A stretch of 64,000 nucleotides of DNA from positions 1 through 64,000 of the forward strand of contig DATFYE010000120.1 of NCBI GenBank assembly GCA_035315185.1, given 5' to 3'. This DNA is from JADGQN01 sp035315185 (lineage in GTDB: Bacteria > Desulfobacterota > Syntrophorhabdia > Syntrophorhabdales > WCHB1-27). The notes beneath the pieces were generated by a model. The model ran no database searches and was not told where the DNA came from. It saw only the letters and a program-made list of their open reading frames with translations. The position numbers and the translations under genes are program-made. This document shows, in pieces, positions 35,451 to 44,613 of the stretch (position 1 is the first letter of the stretch; the number at the start of each line of letters is the position of its first letter).

Positions 35451-37475
35451 TTATGACGCAGGAGCAAATATGGAACGGGTGCCTGTCCTGTGCAGGAGTC
35501 GCACCCCCTTAGGGCTCCCCGGAGACATCAATTGCTTGGCGCTCATGATAACGTAATTCACTTTGTATCTACGGATAAACTCGCCTGGCTCCGCGCTATC
35601 ATATATGTCCAGCACGTACCGTCGGAACGCAGGAGATATTCTACCCCACTTCTCGTCTTTGACGATCTTGATGCCCGCCACTTCATGGACATAAGGCCAG
35701 TAAAGTATCCCCATCATAAACTGGGATGCAGCGAATTCGGTCTCCGCAAGATAGGGAAGATGGGCAGATATTTTCGCTTCGAACAGGCCTCTAACTGCAG
35801 TAGGGCCCAGGTCAATAAGGTGCTCCAATTGAAGCCTGTCATATCCCAGAAATTTCCAGGTTTCCACAAATCGTTTGAGCTCTTCGGTTGGGCTGCGGCC
35901 ATCGATTACGGAGTGTCCGACCACGAGGTTCAGATCCGTATAGATGGGCAACAGGGTGATGTCTTCCCAGTCCAGCGTTGCCACTTCAGCCTTATGGGTG
36001 AGGTGGGTCCCCATCCAGCGGTATGCCTCCATGGTCTCCTTCGGGATAAAACGGCTTCCGTCGGAAGCTGTCTGTACTGCAAGCCGTGTAAAACCGTATC
36101 CCGGTAAAAGAAACAGGATGAGAAACATGCCAATTGCCATCCCGCTGAACGTCCTTCGACAGACATCACGAAAGGTTTGGGTTCGAGCGTCCCCTGTTCG
36201 CAGTCCCGTTATCGTGCGGCGAAGCGCGTTCCCGACGACAACGACGAGGAGCATAAACCAGAGGTGATCTACGCCCCTTCCGAGAAAGCGCCCCCATAAT
36301 TGCGGCATGTTGAAGAGATAAACACCGGATAGAGGAACGACAACCATACCCGTCGCCGCTACGATGTCCACTAACAGGGGTTGATTCCTTGCCAGGTAGA
36401 GCATCGCGAGAAAGGTAAGCAGGTATTTGTTGAATAGTATTGCCGCCAGAACATATCCTATTTCTGGGCTCAGAAGCACAAGCTTTTCCGTTGCGAAGAT
36501 ATTGTTCCACAGTTGGCTTCTACTAAGAAGTTCCGACATCATTTGTCTGTATTTTATCACTTCCAAGAAAAGGAGAGTTGCCGTTCCGATGGAAACAAAT
36601 GTTACGCAGGCTCTCCATTTGCGTCTATAGAGTGCGGTAATGGAAAATGCCGTCACCAGTCCATAGGCGGCTATGGCATGACTTGGATAGGTAAAAGACA
36701 TCAAGGGGGAGAACATCGCCAAAGGTACGATCACTTTGAAATCGCTTTGCCTGTAAACCAGAATGATCATGAAATAATAGAAAAGAAGTATTGGGGTGGA
36801 GAAAGACATATTGATAAATCTGAATGTGCTGCCGTACAGGTCGTATTCCTCAGGGTGACAGGCATATTTAAGACTTGCAATTGCGATTCGATACGATGTT
36901 GCCATCCATTTTCCGAGACCCGCGAGGCTTTCGGCATGTCCCGGTATGGGAACCCACAATCGATCGGTCATGAAAAGGACCGCAACCCCTGTACTCAATG
37001 CAATCCAGCAATTCCTCGTTAGGGCAAAAGCAAACAAATAGCCCGCACAGAAGAAAAGCGCCGCGGAAAAGGCATAGTCGAAGACTATGAGCGTCCTGAT
37101 GTCGGTGATAACATGTCCTGGGAGGGCGGCCAAACCGATACCGAGACACCGCCATGTTTCGATAAGCGGTTGGCCTGCGAGCTCTTTGGCGCTGGGACTG
37201 AATACCGGAAAACCACTGTCAACCGCCTCACGTAGCCAAGCCGCGTAATAGTACAAATCCCCAATACGATAGTTCTGTGAATGTACAGGCGTCCAGTCAA
37301 AACCCTGGCGACCATGAATCGCCGGAAATAGCTCAGGCAATATCACGGTCACGATGCAAAATAAGATGCCTGCCAGAAAAATCGTCCATCGTTTGCTTCG
37401 GCCGACAATAACGCCCACCGATCCTTCCGTTTTTTGAGCGGCCGAACACATTGCTGGCAGGTTGAATCCCTTCAT
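35451..37475 (-). CDS. Polytopic membrane protein, GT-C-like
   Basis: The 674-residue protein has a hydrophobic N-terminus (TIFLAGILFCIVTVILP, about 30-46), a periplasmic-type loop and about ten further transmembrane helices to about residue 470 (for example FAFALTRNCWIALSTGVAVLF). A soluble C-terminal domain of about 200 residues follows (FIPKETMEAYRWMGTHL, NYVIMSAKQLM). This is the plan of GT-C transferases and related polyprenyl-sugar enzymes. No family motif is decisive. It begins 4 bases inside the methyltransferase gene on the right, so they are coupled. Confidence 0.55.
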   Translation of the reverse strand: MKGFNLPAMCSAAQKTEGSVGVIVGRSKRWTIFLAGILFCIVTVILPELFPAIHGRQGFDWTPVHSQNYRIGDLYYYAAWLREAVDSGFPVFSPSAKELAGQPLIETWRCLGIGLAALPGHVITDIRTLIVFDYAFSAALFFCAGYLFAFALTRNCWIALSTGVAVLFMTDRLWVPIPGHAESLAGLGKWMATSYRIAIASLKYACHPEEYDLYGSTFRFINMSFSTPILLFYYFMIILVYRQSDFKVIVPLAMFSPLMSFTYPSHAIAAYGLVTAFSITALYRRKWRACVTFVSIGTATLLFLEVIKYRQMMSELLSRSQLWNNIFATEKLVLLSPEIGYVLAAILFNKYLLTFLAMLYLARNQPLLVDIVAATGMVVVPLSGVYLFNMPQLWGRFLGRGVDHLWFMLLVVVVGNALRRTITGLRTGDARTQTFRDVCRRTFSGMAIGMFLILFLLPGYGFTRLAVQTASDGSRFIPKETMEAYRWMGTHLTHKAEVATLDWEDITLLPIYTDLNLVVGHSVIDGRSPTEELKRFVETWKFLGYDRLQLEHLIDLGPTAVRGLFEAKISAHLPYLAETEFAASQFMMGILYWPYVHEVAGIKIVKDEKWGRISPAFRRYVLDIYDSAEPGEFIRRYKVNYVIMSAKQLMSPGSPKGVRLLHRTGTRSIFAPAS

Positions 37476-38428
37476 TGCCTCTCTGCCACAATCATCAAGG
37501 AATCCCTTAGATTCAGCCCAAATGTGACTTTATGCATCCACAGTTTTTCGGATGGCACGAGCCACTTCGGCAAATACTGCTGAAGGCGCTCCCGTAAATA
37601 AGCAAGACTGAATACCCAACTCGGTCTTGATATGGAGAGGACTTTAAGGCCCAATTGCATACATATGTAATTCAGATTTTCCTTGCTGAAGTATCCGACA
37701 TGGGCAATACGGAAATGCCACCATTTCCACCGCATGATGCGCGCCGCTACCGATTTCGCGTCAGGCGTGACAATTACTACCTTCCCGCCGGTTCTTAGTA
37801 ATACTGTTGCATTCTTTATGATCTCAAACGGGTCTGAGACATGTTCAACAACGTCGATGAGCGTGACGATATCATAGGGACCCCGAATATCCGGGTGTGG
37901 AATTACATCTGCATCGATCTTACAGCCATGAGTTCGCGCTGTCAGTCTGAGCCAATCGGACGGTTCAACCCCTTCGGCCTCAAAACCGAGTTCCAAAGCT
38001 GCCTCCAGCAGTATTCCGCTGCCGGCCCCTACGTCAAGAAGGCGCAATACTTCGGGCTTCTCGCCTATGACCTTCAACGTCTTGTTCAGAATCATTCTAG
38101 CCTGATGCATGCGTTCCTTCCGACCGGCTTCATACTCGGGGTCCTCAAGGACGCGGTAGAAAGCCGTGGTGTCCGGAACATCCAGGCACTGAAGGAAACC
38201 ACAATCAGCGCACTCAAATACGGACGATACGAGACCGTATCTATCATCGGTGATCCTGAAATCATTGCTTTGAAGAAACGTTTCAGTATTCCCTTCTCTT
38301 ATACGCCTGACGTTGGACGATTTACAAATCCTGCACCTGTAACGGCCAGCGCTCACTGGATCATCGGCATCGCTCACGATGCACTCTGCCTCTTCCTCGC
38401 CACAATGAAAATTTTCGGGCTTAACCAC
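37472..38428 (-). CDS. Zinc-ribbon class I SAM methyltransferase
   Basis: A 318-residue protein. An N-terminal zinc ribbon (CRICKSSN with ECADCGFLQC) is followed by motif I LLDVGAGSGILLEAALELG, VEPSDWLRLTARTHG, TLIDVVEHVSDPF and RTGGKVVIVTPD. The C-terminal part holds YFSKENLNYICMQLGL. The plan matches the proteins at 12001-12945 and 42502-43521. The start is inside the upstream gene by 55 bases; later in-frame starts before the zinc ribbon are possible. Substrate unknown. Confidence 0.8.
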   Translation of the reverse strand: MVKPENFHCGEEEAECIVSDADDPVSAGRYRCRICKSSNVRRIREGNTETFLQSNDFRITDDRYGLVSSVFECADCGFLQCLDVPDTTAFYRVLEDPEYEAGRKERMHQARMILNKTLKVIGEKPEVLRLLDVGAGSGILLEAALELGFEAEGVEPSDWLRLTARTHGCKIDADVIPHPDIRGPYDIVTLIDVVEHVSDPFEIIKNATVLLRTGGKVVIVTPDAKSVAARIMRWKWWHFRIAHVGYFSKENLNYICMQLGLKVLSISRPSWVFSLAYLRERLQQYLPKWLVPSEKLWMHKVTFGLNLRDSLMIVAERQ

Positions 38429-39138
38429 CCTAATATCGGCGATAACATGGAAGAATTGAACACATCTGCCAGAAAGAGTGACACGTGACTTTTCGGGCCT
38501 ATCAAAAGCCCATTGTACTCATCGGCAACGATATCGTATCTTCCACCGAGTAATTCGCGATACTTCTTGCGCGTGCCAAGCCTGAGCAGACCATGTTCGT
38601 TCCTGTCCAGACAGCACATGACTAATAGAGCAGGATTCAACTTGTTTGGTTCGAATATTAGGAGCAGCCCCTCCTTTTTCAGGACCCTCGATACCTCACC
38701 AAAAGTCTCGGTAGTATTTTCAAGATGGTGTACCGTATCCACCACAATGATCCTGTCGAAGCTGCCACTCCGGAAAGGAAGTACGCCAGGTCTAATCAGC
38801 AGTGCGGAGGCATTACTCAGGTGTTTCTCTTCAATGAGGTTATTACATTCATCAACGAAATTGGGTGCAATGTCCGCTCCCGTGACCTGACCACAGAGTG
38901 GCGCGACTAAGGAAAGAAAGCCGCCCGGCCCACAACCCAGGTCAAGAACACTATCCGACTTAGACAAAAATCTGGCGACGACAGACGTAAAATACTTGAA
39001 CACCGACTGCTTGGCGGCAATCGCTTCTGGCGAAAATCTCCTTTCTTTTCCCCATAAAGCACGAGATACCTTGCCTTCAACTAAATCGTCGTAAAATTTC
39101 TTTGTTTCTTCAGATTTCTGCACTGTGATACGGACCAT
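38374..39138 (-). CDS. Class I SAM methyltransferase
   Basis: A 254-residue methyltransferase with SDSVLDLGCGPGGFLSLV as motif I, VTGADIAPNFVDEC as motif II, FDRIIVVDTVHHLENT and LKKEGLLLIFEPN. The N-terminal KKFYDDLVEGKVSRALWGKERRF resembles the ubiquinone/demethylmenaquinone-type fold. The C-terminal tail has HVSLFLADVFNSSMLSPILGW, possibly membrane-touching. Substrate unknown. Confidence 0.8.
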   Translation of the reverse strand: MVRITVQKSEETKKFYDDLVEGKVSRALWGKERRFSPEAIAAKQSVFKYFTSVVARFLSKSDSVLDLGCGPGGFLSLVAPLCGQVTGADIAPNFVDECNNLIEEKHLSNASALLIRPGVLPFRSGSFDRIIVVDTVHHLENTTETFGEVSRVLKKEGLLLIFEPNKLNPALLVMCCLDRNEHGLLRLGTRKKYRELLGGRYDIVADEYNGLLIGPKSHVSLFLADVFNSSMLSPILGWLSPKIFIVARKRQSAS

Positions 39139-39184
39139 ATCAGTTTGTGCTCACGGCCTTAAATGCTGCGCGAGTCCTGTGGGC

Positions 39185-39865
39185 TCATTGCGGCTGTAAA
39201 AAATCGATCATCAGCTCCTTATAGAAGTCTCGTCCCCTGCAAAGGAGAAAAGGCATACTCACCCGAAGCGCACATTCCCCGTCTCGGGAAGCACGGTCCC
39301 CTATGAACAAGCATTCCGAAACATCTAAACCGAGTCTTCTGACAACGGTTTCCAGTCCGAGCGATTGGGGCTTGAGTCCGTGCAGTCCGGGCTCAAGGGA
39401 ATAGCAAACTGCGTCAGCCTGTAGACTCAAGGCCGTAAGCTTTTCCTCTGCAGGATAATCCGAAAATACGCCGATTCTAACCCCCCGTGTTCTGAGGGCA
39501 TCGAAGAACCCATCCACCCGAGGAAAGCGGCAAGCCGACATGTATTTCAGAGGCTTCCGATAGATCCAGGCCTCCACGAGAGCAGCCACACGTTCGGGGC
39601 TAACGGACAAAGCGTTGGCTACCGTGACTAATTGGCGCCGGGAAACATCGTGCGCCTCTTTCGTTGCCAGGTTCTCACGAACCTTACGGAAATGCCTTAT
39701 CACTCTGATATCGCGGATAGTGATTCCACCCTGGAACAGGCATTTACCAAGTTCCAGCAACATCATTAGCCGCAGTTTGCGTTGATCGTAAAGCGTTCCA
39801 TCAACATCAAATATGACCCCTCGAACATTCTTCCAGCCAACCCGGGTTTCGGTTTTGGGCTTCAT
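39185..39865 (-). CDS. HAD-superfamily hydrolase (phosphatase-like)
   Basis: A 226-residue HAD protein with motif I FDVDGTLYD (nucleophile D in FDVDG), a helical cap (about 45-125), motif II GVFSDYP and motif III/IV CLFIGDRASRDGECAL. The 4-base overlap (ATGA) with the UbiA-like gene suggests that the two proteins act in sequence. UbiA-type phosphoribosyl transferases leave a 5'-phosphate on the sugar that a phosphatase must remove, and a HAD protein would fit. Known HAD proteins have many substrates, so this is inference. Confidence 0.75.
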   Translation of the reverse strand: MKPKTETRVGWKNVRGVIFDVDGTLYDQRKLRLMMLLELGKCLFQGGITIRDIRVIRHFRKVRENLATKEAHDVSRRQLVTVANALSVSPERVAALVEAWIYRKPLKYMSACRFPRVDGFFDALRTRGVRIGVFSDYPAEEKLTALSLQADAVCYSLEPGLHGLKPQSLGLETVVRRLGLDVSECLFIGDRASRDGECALRVSMPFLLCRGRDFYKELMIDFLQPQ

Positions 39866-40815
39866 TTGAGATGAATTTCAGTAAAACGGCTTTGGAGAAT
39901 CGTTTCCAACCAAGGCATGTCAATGAATGAGAGGACTGTCAGCGCGGCAATCAAAAGCATCAGGATAATAACCAGACCCCTGTCTTTGTGCAATTCTTCC
40001 GGTCGCTGGGCGGCAGACTCCCTTTGCATCGCCATATGTAAATAATATGCAAAGAGTAGGGTAAACAAAGGAAAACTGAGGATAAGCTCCGTCCTGTACT
40101 TCAAGAGAAACACCGACAACAGGAAGCTTGCCATTATTGCGTATACAAAACAGGAGACCAGCAGTGAAACATCGGTATAGTGTTGAAAAGATTTCCGATA
40201 CTGACCAGGCGCCTCGAATCCTTTCGAATCTATGATAAACTTGTACTCAGAAAGGCGCTTGGCCGCCATGAGGAAGGCTCCTCCCAGCCAATAAGCGCCT
40301 AGAAGACTCAACGGCGGCACAGTAACCCCCGATACCATCGCCCAACCGAGCAAGAGGCGTATGGGGTTGTTGATAGCCTCCGTCGCTACGTCAAGATAGG
40401 GACAATCCTTCGTCCGAAAAGGTTTCACATTGTAGAATACCCCGCTAAGAATGAATGCACTGGAGGCAAAGAAAAAAAGTTCATTGACCACGAACGCGAG
40501 GCCAAGGCCGAGTATTGAAAGCATGACATATTCAAGAAGAACTATCGGCGGGGAGAGTAATCCCTCCGCTCCGGGGCGGCGGCATTTGAGTGGATGATGA
40601 CGATCCAACTTGGCGTCCAGCCATTCATTTATAATGTAGTTTGCTGATGCAATCAGGCACGCGCTGGCAAAACCCATTACTAACCGCAATACGATGCCAT
40701 GCTCGATGTTCTTTACGAGGAGCAGAGCTGCGCCGATTCCAGGAATAATAAACACATGCTTTACCCAGTGACGAGGCCGGGCAATGCAAATATAGGTTCC
40801 CAGTGAGAAATTCAT
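39862..40815 (-). CDS. UbiA-family prenyltransferase, similar to polyprenyl-phosphate phosphoribosyltransferases
   Basis: A 317-residue protein with about eight transmembrane helices. IARPRHWVKHVFIIPG and NEWLDAKLDRHHPLKCRRP form the first UbiA metal motif (NxxxDxxxD with K and RP), as in decaprenyl-phosphate phosphoribosyltransferase rather than quinone prenyltransferases, where the motif is followed by Hx3Rx4. VATEAINNPIRLLLG is the family middle segment. ATG 40815 is chosen because the protein then starts at FSLGTYICIARPRHWVK; a longer frame (to 40962) overlaps the radical SAM gene. It probably attaches a pentose phosphate to a polyprenyl phosphate. Confidence 0.75.
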   Translation of the reverse strand: MNFSLGTYICIARPRHWVKHVFIIPGIGAALLLVKNIEHGIVLRLVMGFASACLIASANYIINEWLDAKLDRHHPLKCRRPGAEGLLSPPIVLLEYVMLSILGLGLAFVVNELFFFASSAFILSGVFYNVKPFRTKDCPYLDVATEAINNPIRLLLGWAMVSGVTVPPLSLLGAYWLGGAFLMAAKRLSEYKFIIDSKGFEAPGQYRKSFQHYTDVSLLVSCFVYAIMASFLLSVFLLKYRTELILSFPLFTLLFAYYLHMAMQRESAAQRPEELHKDRGLVIILMLLIAALTVLSFIDMPWLETILQSRFTEIHLK

Positions 40816-40846
40816 CCGTCGTGTCGCTACAACCTTTAAGATGGGA

Positions 40847-42427
40847 TTACCCGACTCTTGACATCTCCGCATCAGCATCGAAATGCCGCAACATCCAGGG
40901 AAAATAGCGTAATATGTACAATTTAACCTGTTTATATAAAGACATCTCCATCTTTGTTTCAAATCTACAGGTCAGCAACGAAACTGCTTCTCGTAAGCAT
41001 TTCTGAGGATAATAACGCATCTTAAACACCAAAAGGGTTAGGTACATTCTGTATCTATATGCTTTAAGCGCGCGATAGTCCTTTCGCCACGATGGCGACG
41101 GAGTGCACTGTGACAGGTGGGCATAATCATTCATAGCCGACGAGAGCTTTGCTCCCGGCAATGGTGCAAAAATCACCAAGGATATTTCATCGACGCCCGC
41201 GCGAATCAGCTTTTTTGCATACTGCACGCTCTGATCACGATCCGCGCGCTCCTCACCCGGTACCCCACCGAGAAATACCGCTTGCGTCCTGATGCCAAGC
41301 ACATTCATCTTGCGAACCATCCGCAAACCATGCTCATGGTCAAATGGTTTATTCATGATCTTAAGCAACCGTTGCGAGCCGCTCTCAGGTGAAAAGGACA
41401 CAAATCTGCAGCCCGACCTGGCCATCAATTCCAACGTCTCCTCGCTCTTGATGGTTTCGATCTTGGTGCCCTGTGCTAGCTTCCACGTTACAGGGAGTCG
41501 ACGGCTGATGATCTCCTGACAGATCTCGCGCGTTCTTTTCTCGCTGACCGTAGGATTGAGATCGGAAACATGAAAATCTGTAACGCCGAGGGTCCGATAG
41601 AAATGCTCTATTTCGTCAACGACGTTTGAGGCCGACCTCGCCCTCCATTTTGGATTTACTTCCGGCGCAATGCAGAAGGTACAGTGATAGGGGCACCCGC
41701 GAGAGGTGAGGATCGGTAGGAATCGTTCTCCCCGCACACAGGGGGCATGCGCGAATCCGGCGCGCCAGTACCCCTGTAACGGGAACTTTTCCCACGCGGG
41801 CAGAGGCAGGGCATCAAGGTCACTAACTAATTCCTTAACAGGCCTGACAATGGTATTATCGCGTTCCCGATACGCAATTCCATCAATACCATCCAAAGCA
41901 ATACCGTTCTCGAGGCGATGAGTTATATCGAGGACGCGGTCCTCCGGGTCGCCCATAATGATACAGTCCGCTCCTTTGTGCAAAAACTCGGTCGCAAGGT
42001 GGCGCAACGAATATGAAGTAACTGCATGCACGTTCTCGAAAAGGCATATCTTAATATGAGGTCTCGTTTTCTTCAGTAACTCGATCAGTCTTTCAACAGC
42101 GACAAATTCTGCGACAGTCCGGCAGTAAATATGGCAGACCGCAACATTTTCGGACAGGTGATTGACCGCCCACTCTTCGGTGACTCCCATAAGCATGAAT
42201 TCACCGGCTATCCGACGCTCATTGGGGTCCAACCCAAAACAATCAATAACCTGAATCTCCCTCCCTCCATGTGTGAGGGCCCCCGCCAAATGGGCGGCTA
42301 TATGCGGCATGAAGGGAATACCCGTATGGGGATCCAAACCATGGCATACGACAGGAGGCACTACGACAGCTACAGCCCCGAGTGCACCCCTTGAACTCCC
42401 ATAGTTTTTTTCAGACGTCATACCCAT
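40847..42427 (-). CDS. Radical SAM enzyme with B12-binding-like N-terminus
   Basis: The 526-residue protein has an N-terminal Rossmann-like region of about 200 residues that resembles B12-binding domains of radical SAM methyltransferases (MPHIAAHLAGALTHGGREI, ADCIIMGDPEDRVLDI). The radical SAM core follows, with the iron-sulfur motif LTSRGCPYHCTFC (C-x3-C-x2-C), then SFSPESGSQRLLKIMNKP and FLGGVPGEERADRD. The C-terminal 100 residues are basic and helical. Such enzymes in glycan and lipid loci catalyse C-methylation or other carbon chemistry. The B12 histidine is not seen. It is placed directly ahead of the UbiA/HAD pair. Confidence 0.8.
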   Translation of the reverse strand: MGMTSEKNYGSSRGALGAVAVVVPPVVCHGLDPHTGIPFMPHIAAHLAGALTHGGREIQVIDCFGLDPNERRIAGEFMLMGVTEEWAVNHLSENVAVCHIYCRTVAEFVAVERLIELLKKTRPHIKICLFENVHAVTSYSLRHLATEFLHKGADCIIMGDPEDRVLDITHRLENGIALDGIDGIAYRERDNTIVRPVKELVSDLDALPLPAWEKFPLQGYWRAGFAHAPCVRGERFLPILTSRGCPYHCTFCIAPEVNPKWRARSASNVVDEIEHFYRTLGVTDFHVSDLNPTVSEKRTREICQEIISRRLPVTWKLAQGTKIETIKSEETLELMARSGCRFVSFSPESGSQRLLKIMNKPFDHEHGLRMVRKMNVLGIRTQAVFLGGVPGEERADRDQSVQYAKKLIRAGVDEISLVIFAPLPGAKLSSAMNDYAHLSQCTPSPSWRKDYRALKAYRYRMYLTLLVFKMRYYPQKCLREAVSLLTCRFETKMEMSLYKQVKLYILRYFPWMLRHFDADAEMSRVG

Positions 42428-42501
42428 CGTTTATCAAGTTTGCTCGCCTTTGGCAACATAACTGGGTTGCACCGGCGCAATGCCCGAACCATCTAGGGCC
42501 G

Positions 42502-43521
42502 TCATTCACTCTGTAAATAAAGGGTAAAGACATCGCCTGATCCGAATGCTAATAACAAGAAATAAAACACAACACAAAGCGGCAGCAGTGCGATTCCAAG
42601 AGCTACGCTGACAATAGCGCGACCCAATGGAATACTCTTATGATAGCCCTTTGAACGCAGACGACCATTCTTCAGAAGACAGAACAGGTAGTTTTTGTTG
42701 CCGACCAGGCAATTCAAAGTGCTCTGGAGAATTGTGTAAGGCCCGAGCTCAATTGACGCGTGCGAAATAAAGCGCTTTTTATAACCATGGCGCGCGACCA
42801 GCTTCAGCAAGCTTCTCTCGCTAAATTGCCAGATATGTCGAGGGGGATCGAGTATGAGCCATCGCGGTCCAAACAGTCGGGCTTGCACGCTTGCAAAGTC
42901 CTGTTGCGCCAGTACGAGAACGCCGTCCGGTCTCAGAACGCGTTTAAACTCCGCAATGGCGTCATCAGGATTTCGCAGGTGTTCAATCACATACCATAAG
43001 GTAACAGCATCGAAGTAATGGTCAGGGAATTCCAACTTGATCCGGTCACCTTCCATTTTGCAGCGATCGCTGGAATCAGCCTTACTGCTGTAAGGATCGA
43101 CTGAGTAAACTTCCCATCCCCTCGCCTTTTGGACCTTGGCAAAATGACCAGACCCGGCACCGAAATCGAGTAGACGTCCCTTCCCAGGAACTACACGTTT
43201 AAGGTCCACTCCACGCAACCAGGATAGTGCCACCCGAAGGCATTCAACCCAGCCCTGAAAGCGCTTACCATCTTCGGCATAAAACTGGTCCACATAGAAC
43301 GATGTGACATCATTCTGAGTAGGGAGCGGATCAATCATGCCTAAACCACAGGCCTCGCATACCTTAAGATTCCACTCACCCGGCACCCCTTGATTGGTAT
43401 CGGTCACCTTGTACTCAATCTTGAATTGAGAGTTACCACAGGCAATACATCGGGACAGAGGGTCGGCCGCTTCGATTCCACCTGGAGACTCAGATTCTGC
43501 CCCTATTTTATCGGTAATCAC
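42502..43521 (-). CDS. Zinc-ribbon SAM methyltransferase with C-terminal membrane helix
   Basis: A 339-residue protein. The zinc ribbon (CIACGNSQFK and CEACGLGMIDPLP) is followed by motif I LLDFGAGSGHFAKVQ, VYSVDPYSSKAD, TLWYVIEHLRNPDD and LRPDGVLVLAQQD. FGPRWLILDPPRHIWQF matches the DAPRHVELIP-type motif of the proteins at 12001 and 10364. A C-terminal hydrophobic helix (VALGIALLPLCVVFYFLLLAF) implies membrane attachment, which sets it apart from its relatives. Substrate unknown. Confidence 0.82.
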   Translation of the reverse strand: MITDKIGAESESPGGIEAADPLSRCIACGNSQFKIEYKVTDTNQGVPGEWNLKVCEACGLGMIDPLPTQNDVTSFYVDQFYAEDGKRFQGWVECLRVALSWLRGVDLKRVVPGKGRLLDFGAGSGHFAKVQKARGWEVYSVDPYSSKADSSDRCKMEGDRIKLEFPDHYFDAVTLWYVIEHLRNPDDAIAEFKRVLRPDGVLVLAQQDFASVQARLFGPRWLILDPPRHIWQFSERSLLKLVARHGYKKRFISHASIELGPYTILQSTLNCLVGNKNYLFCLLKNGRLRSKGYHKSIPLGRAIVSVALGIALLPLCVVFYFLLLAFGSGDVFTLYLQSE

Positions 43522-43545
43522 AAGAACCGCTTCAGTGTCTGCTCT

Positions 43546-44598
43546 TCAATCTAAGACGATCCCGTTTGCCTTGAGGAGGTCGTCGTGTCGACCGACGTCA
43601 ATCCATTCCTCTTCGATATAGTAGACGCCAACGGGCTTCTTGCGGTCGACTAAGAGATCGAAGAGGGCTGTTATGGGGAAATCCGTATTGTCGGGCACCA
43701 TGGAGACCGCCTCGGAATCCAGCACATATATGCCCGTGTTCACCAGGTAGTGATCGGTTGGTTTTTCCTGCAATGCGAGCAGTCTACGACCTTCTTGTTT
43801 TACAACTCCGAAAGGGATTTCCACCTGATAGTGTCTGACGCCCATTGTTGCAATAACCTGTTCCTGCTCATGGAACTTGAGCAGTTCCCCGATATCGGCC
43901 TGGGTAAGCTGGTCACCGTTCACGACGACAATCGGATGCTCGATGTCCCTCGGTAAGAGAGACAAGGCTCCTCCAGTACCCAATGCCTTCTCTTCCCGCA
44001 GATATTCTATTGAGCAGGCGAAACGCGAACCGTCACCAAAATGGGATTCTATTTTATCGGCCATGTAGTTAATCGAAATGAATACCTTTCTGATGCCATA
44101 GCTGACTAGGTGGAGCAAAACCCTTTCAAGTATAGGTCTTCCGGCTACCTGTATCATAGGTTTCGGGCAGCTCTCGGTTAATGGTCTAAGTCGAGTTCCT
44201 CTACCACCGGCCATTATCACTGCGATATTCGGTTTGATTTCCGTTCCCAGAAGATCATTAAGAAAATGGATGCCGACGAGTTTTCCATATGAGTCTATGA
44301 TAGGCATCTGGCGAATAACCAGGGCTTTCATCATATCAAGCACGGCGGCTCGACCGATTTCGGGCGACACAAACACGAATTCTCGATTCATCACCTCGGT
44401 GGCCGGTGACTCCATCGTCAGTCCTCTGAGCAGGCCCCGTCTAATATCTCCATCCGTAATAGTGCCGATGATTCGTCCATCATCGGTCTTAACGAGGGTC
44501 ACCTCTCGCCAATTGTCATTAATGCTCTCCATGGCCTGGCGGATTGTGCTTGTACTATTGATCATAAATTTTTCCAGCTGTTTTTCGATCATACTCAT
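43546..44598 (-). CDS. ptmE: CBS-domain nucleotidyltransferase (PtmE-like, glucosamine-1-P guanylyltransferase type)
   Basis: The 350-residue protein has two CBS domains (about 8-118) followed by a sugar-phosphate nucleotidyltransferase: VIMAGGRGTRLRPLTE, CPKPMIQVAGRPI, VNGDQLTQADI and the C-terminal EEWIDVGRHDDL. This CBS + NTP-transferase order is that of PtmE in the Campylobacter legionaminic acid pathway, which makes GDP-glucosamine so that the pathway runs on GDP-linked intermediates. The same plan also occurs in other sugar nucleotidyltransferases, so the exact substrate is inferred from the leg genes around it. Confidence 0.82.
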   Translation of the reverse strand: MSMIEKQLEKFMINSTSTIRQAMESINDNWREVTLVKTDDGRIIGTITDGDIRRGLLRGLTMESPATEVMNREFVFVSPEIGRAAVLDMMKALVIRQMPIIDSYGKLVGIHFLNDLLGTEIKPNIAVIMAGGRGTRLRPLTESCPKPMIQVAGRPILERVLLHLVSYGIRKVFISINYMADKIESHFGDGSRFACSIEYLREEKALGTGGALSLLPRDIEHPIVVVNGDQLTQADIGELLKFHEQEQVIATMGVRHYQVEIPFGVVKQEGRRLLALQEKPTDHYLVNTGIYVLDSEAVSMVPDNTDFPITALFDLLVDRKKPVGVYYIEEEWIDVGRHDDLLKANGIVLD

Positions 44599-44613
44599 CA
44601 GAGCTACCCCGTG

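Noticed and set aside
43546..44598. Mannose-1-phosphate guanylyltransferase
   Set aside because: The N-terminal tandem CBS domains and the leg context fit PtmE better than ManC, which has a C-terminal cupin instead.
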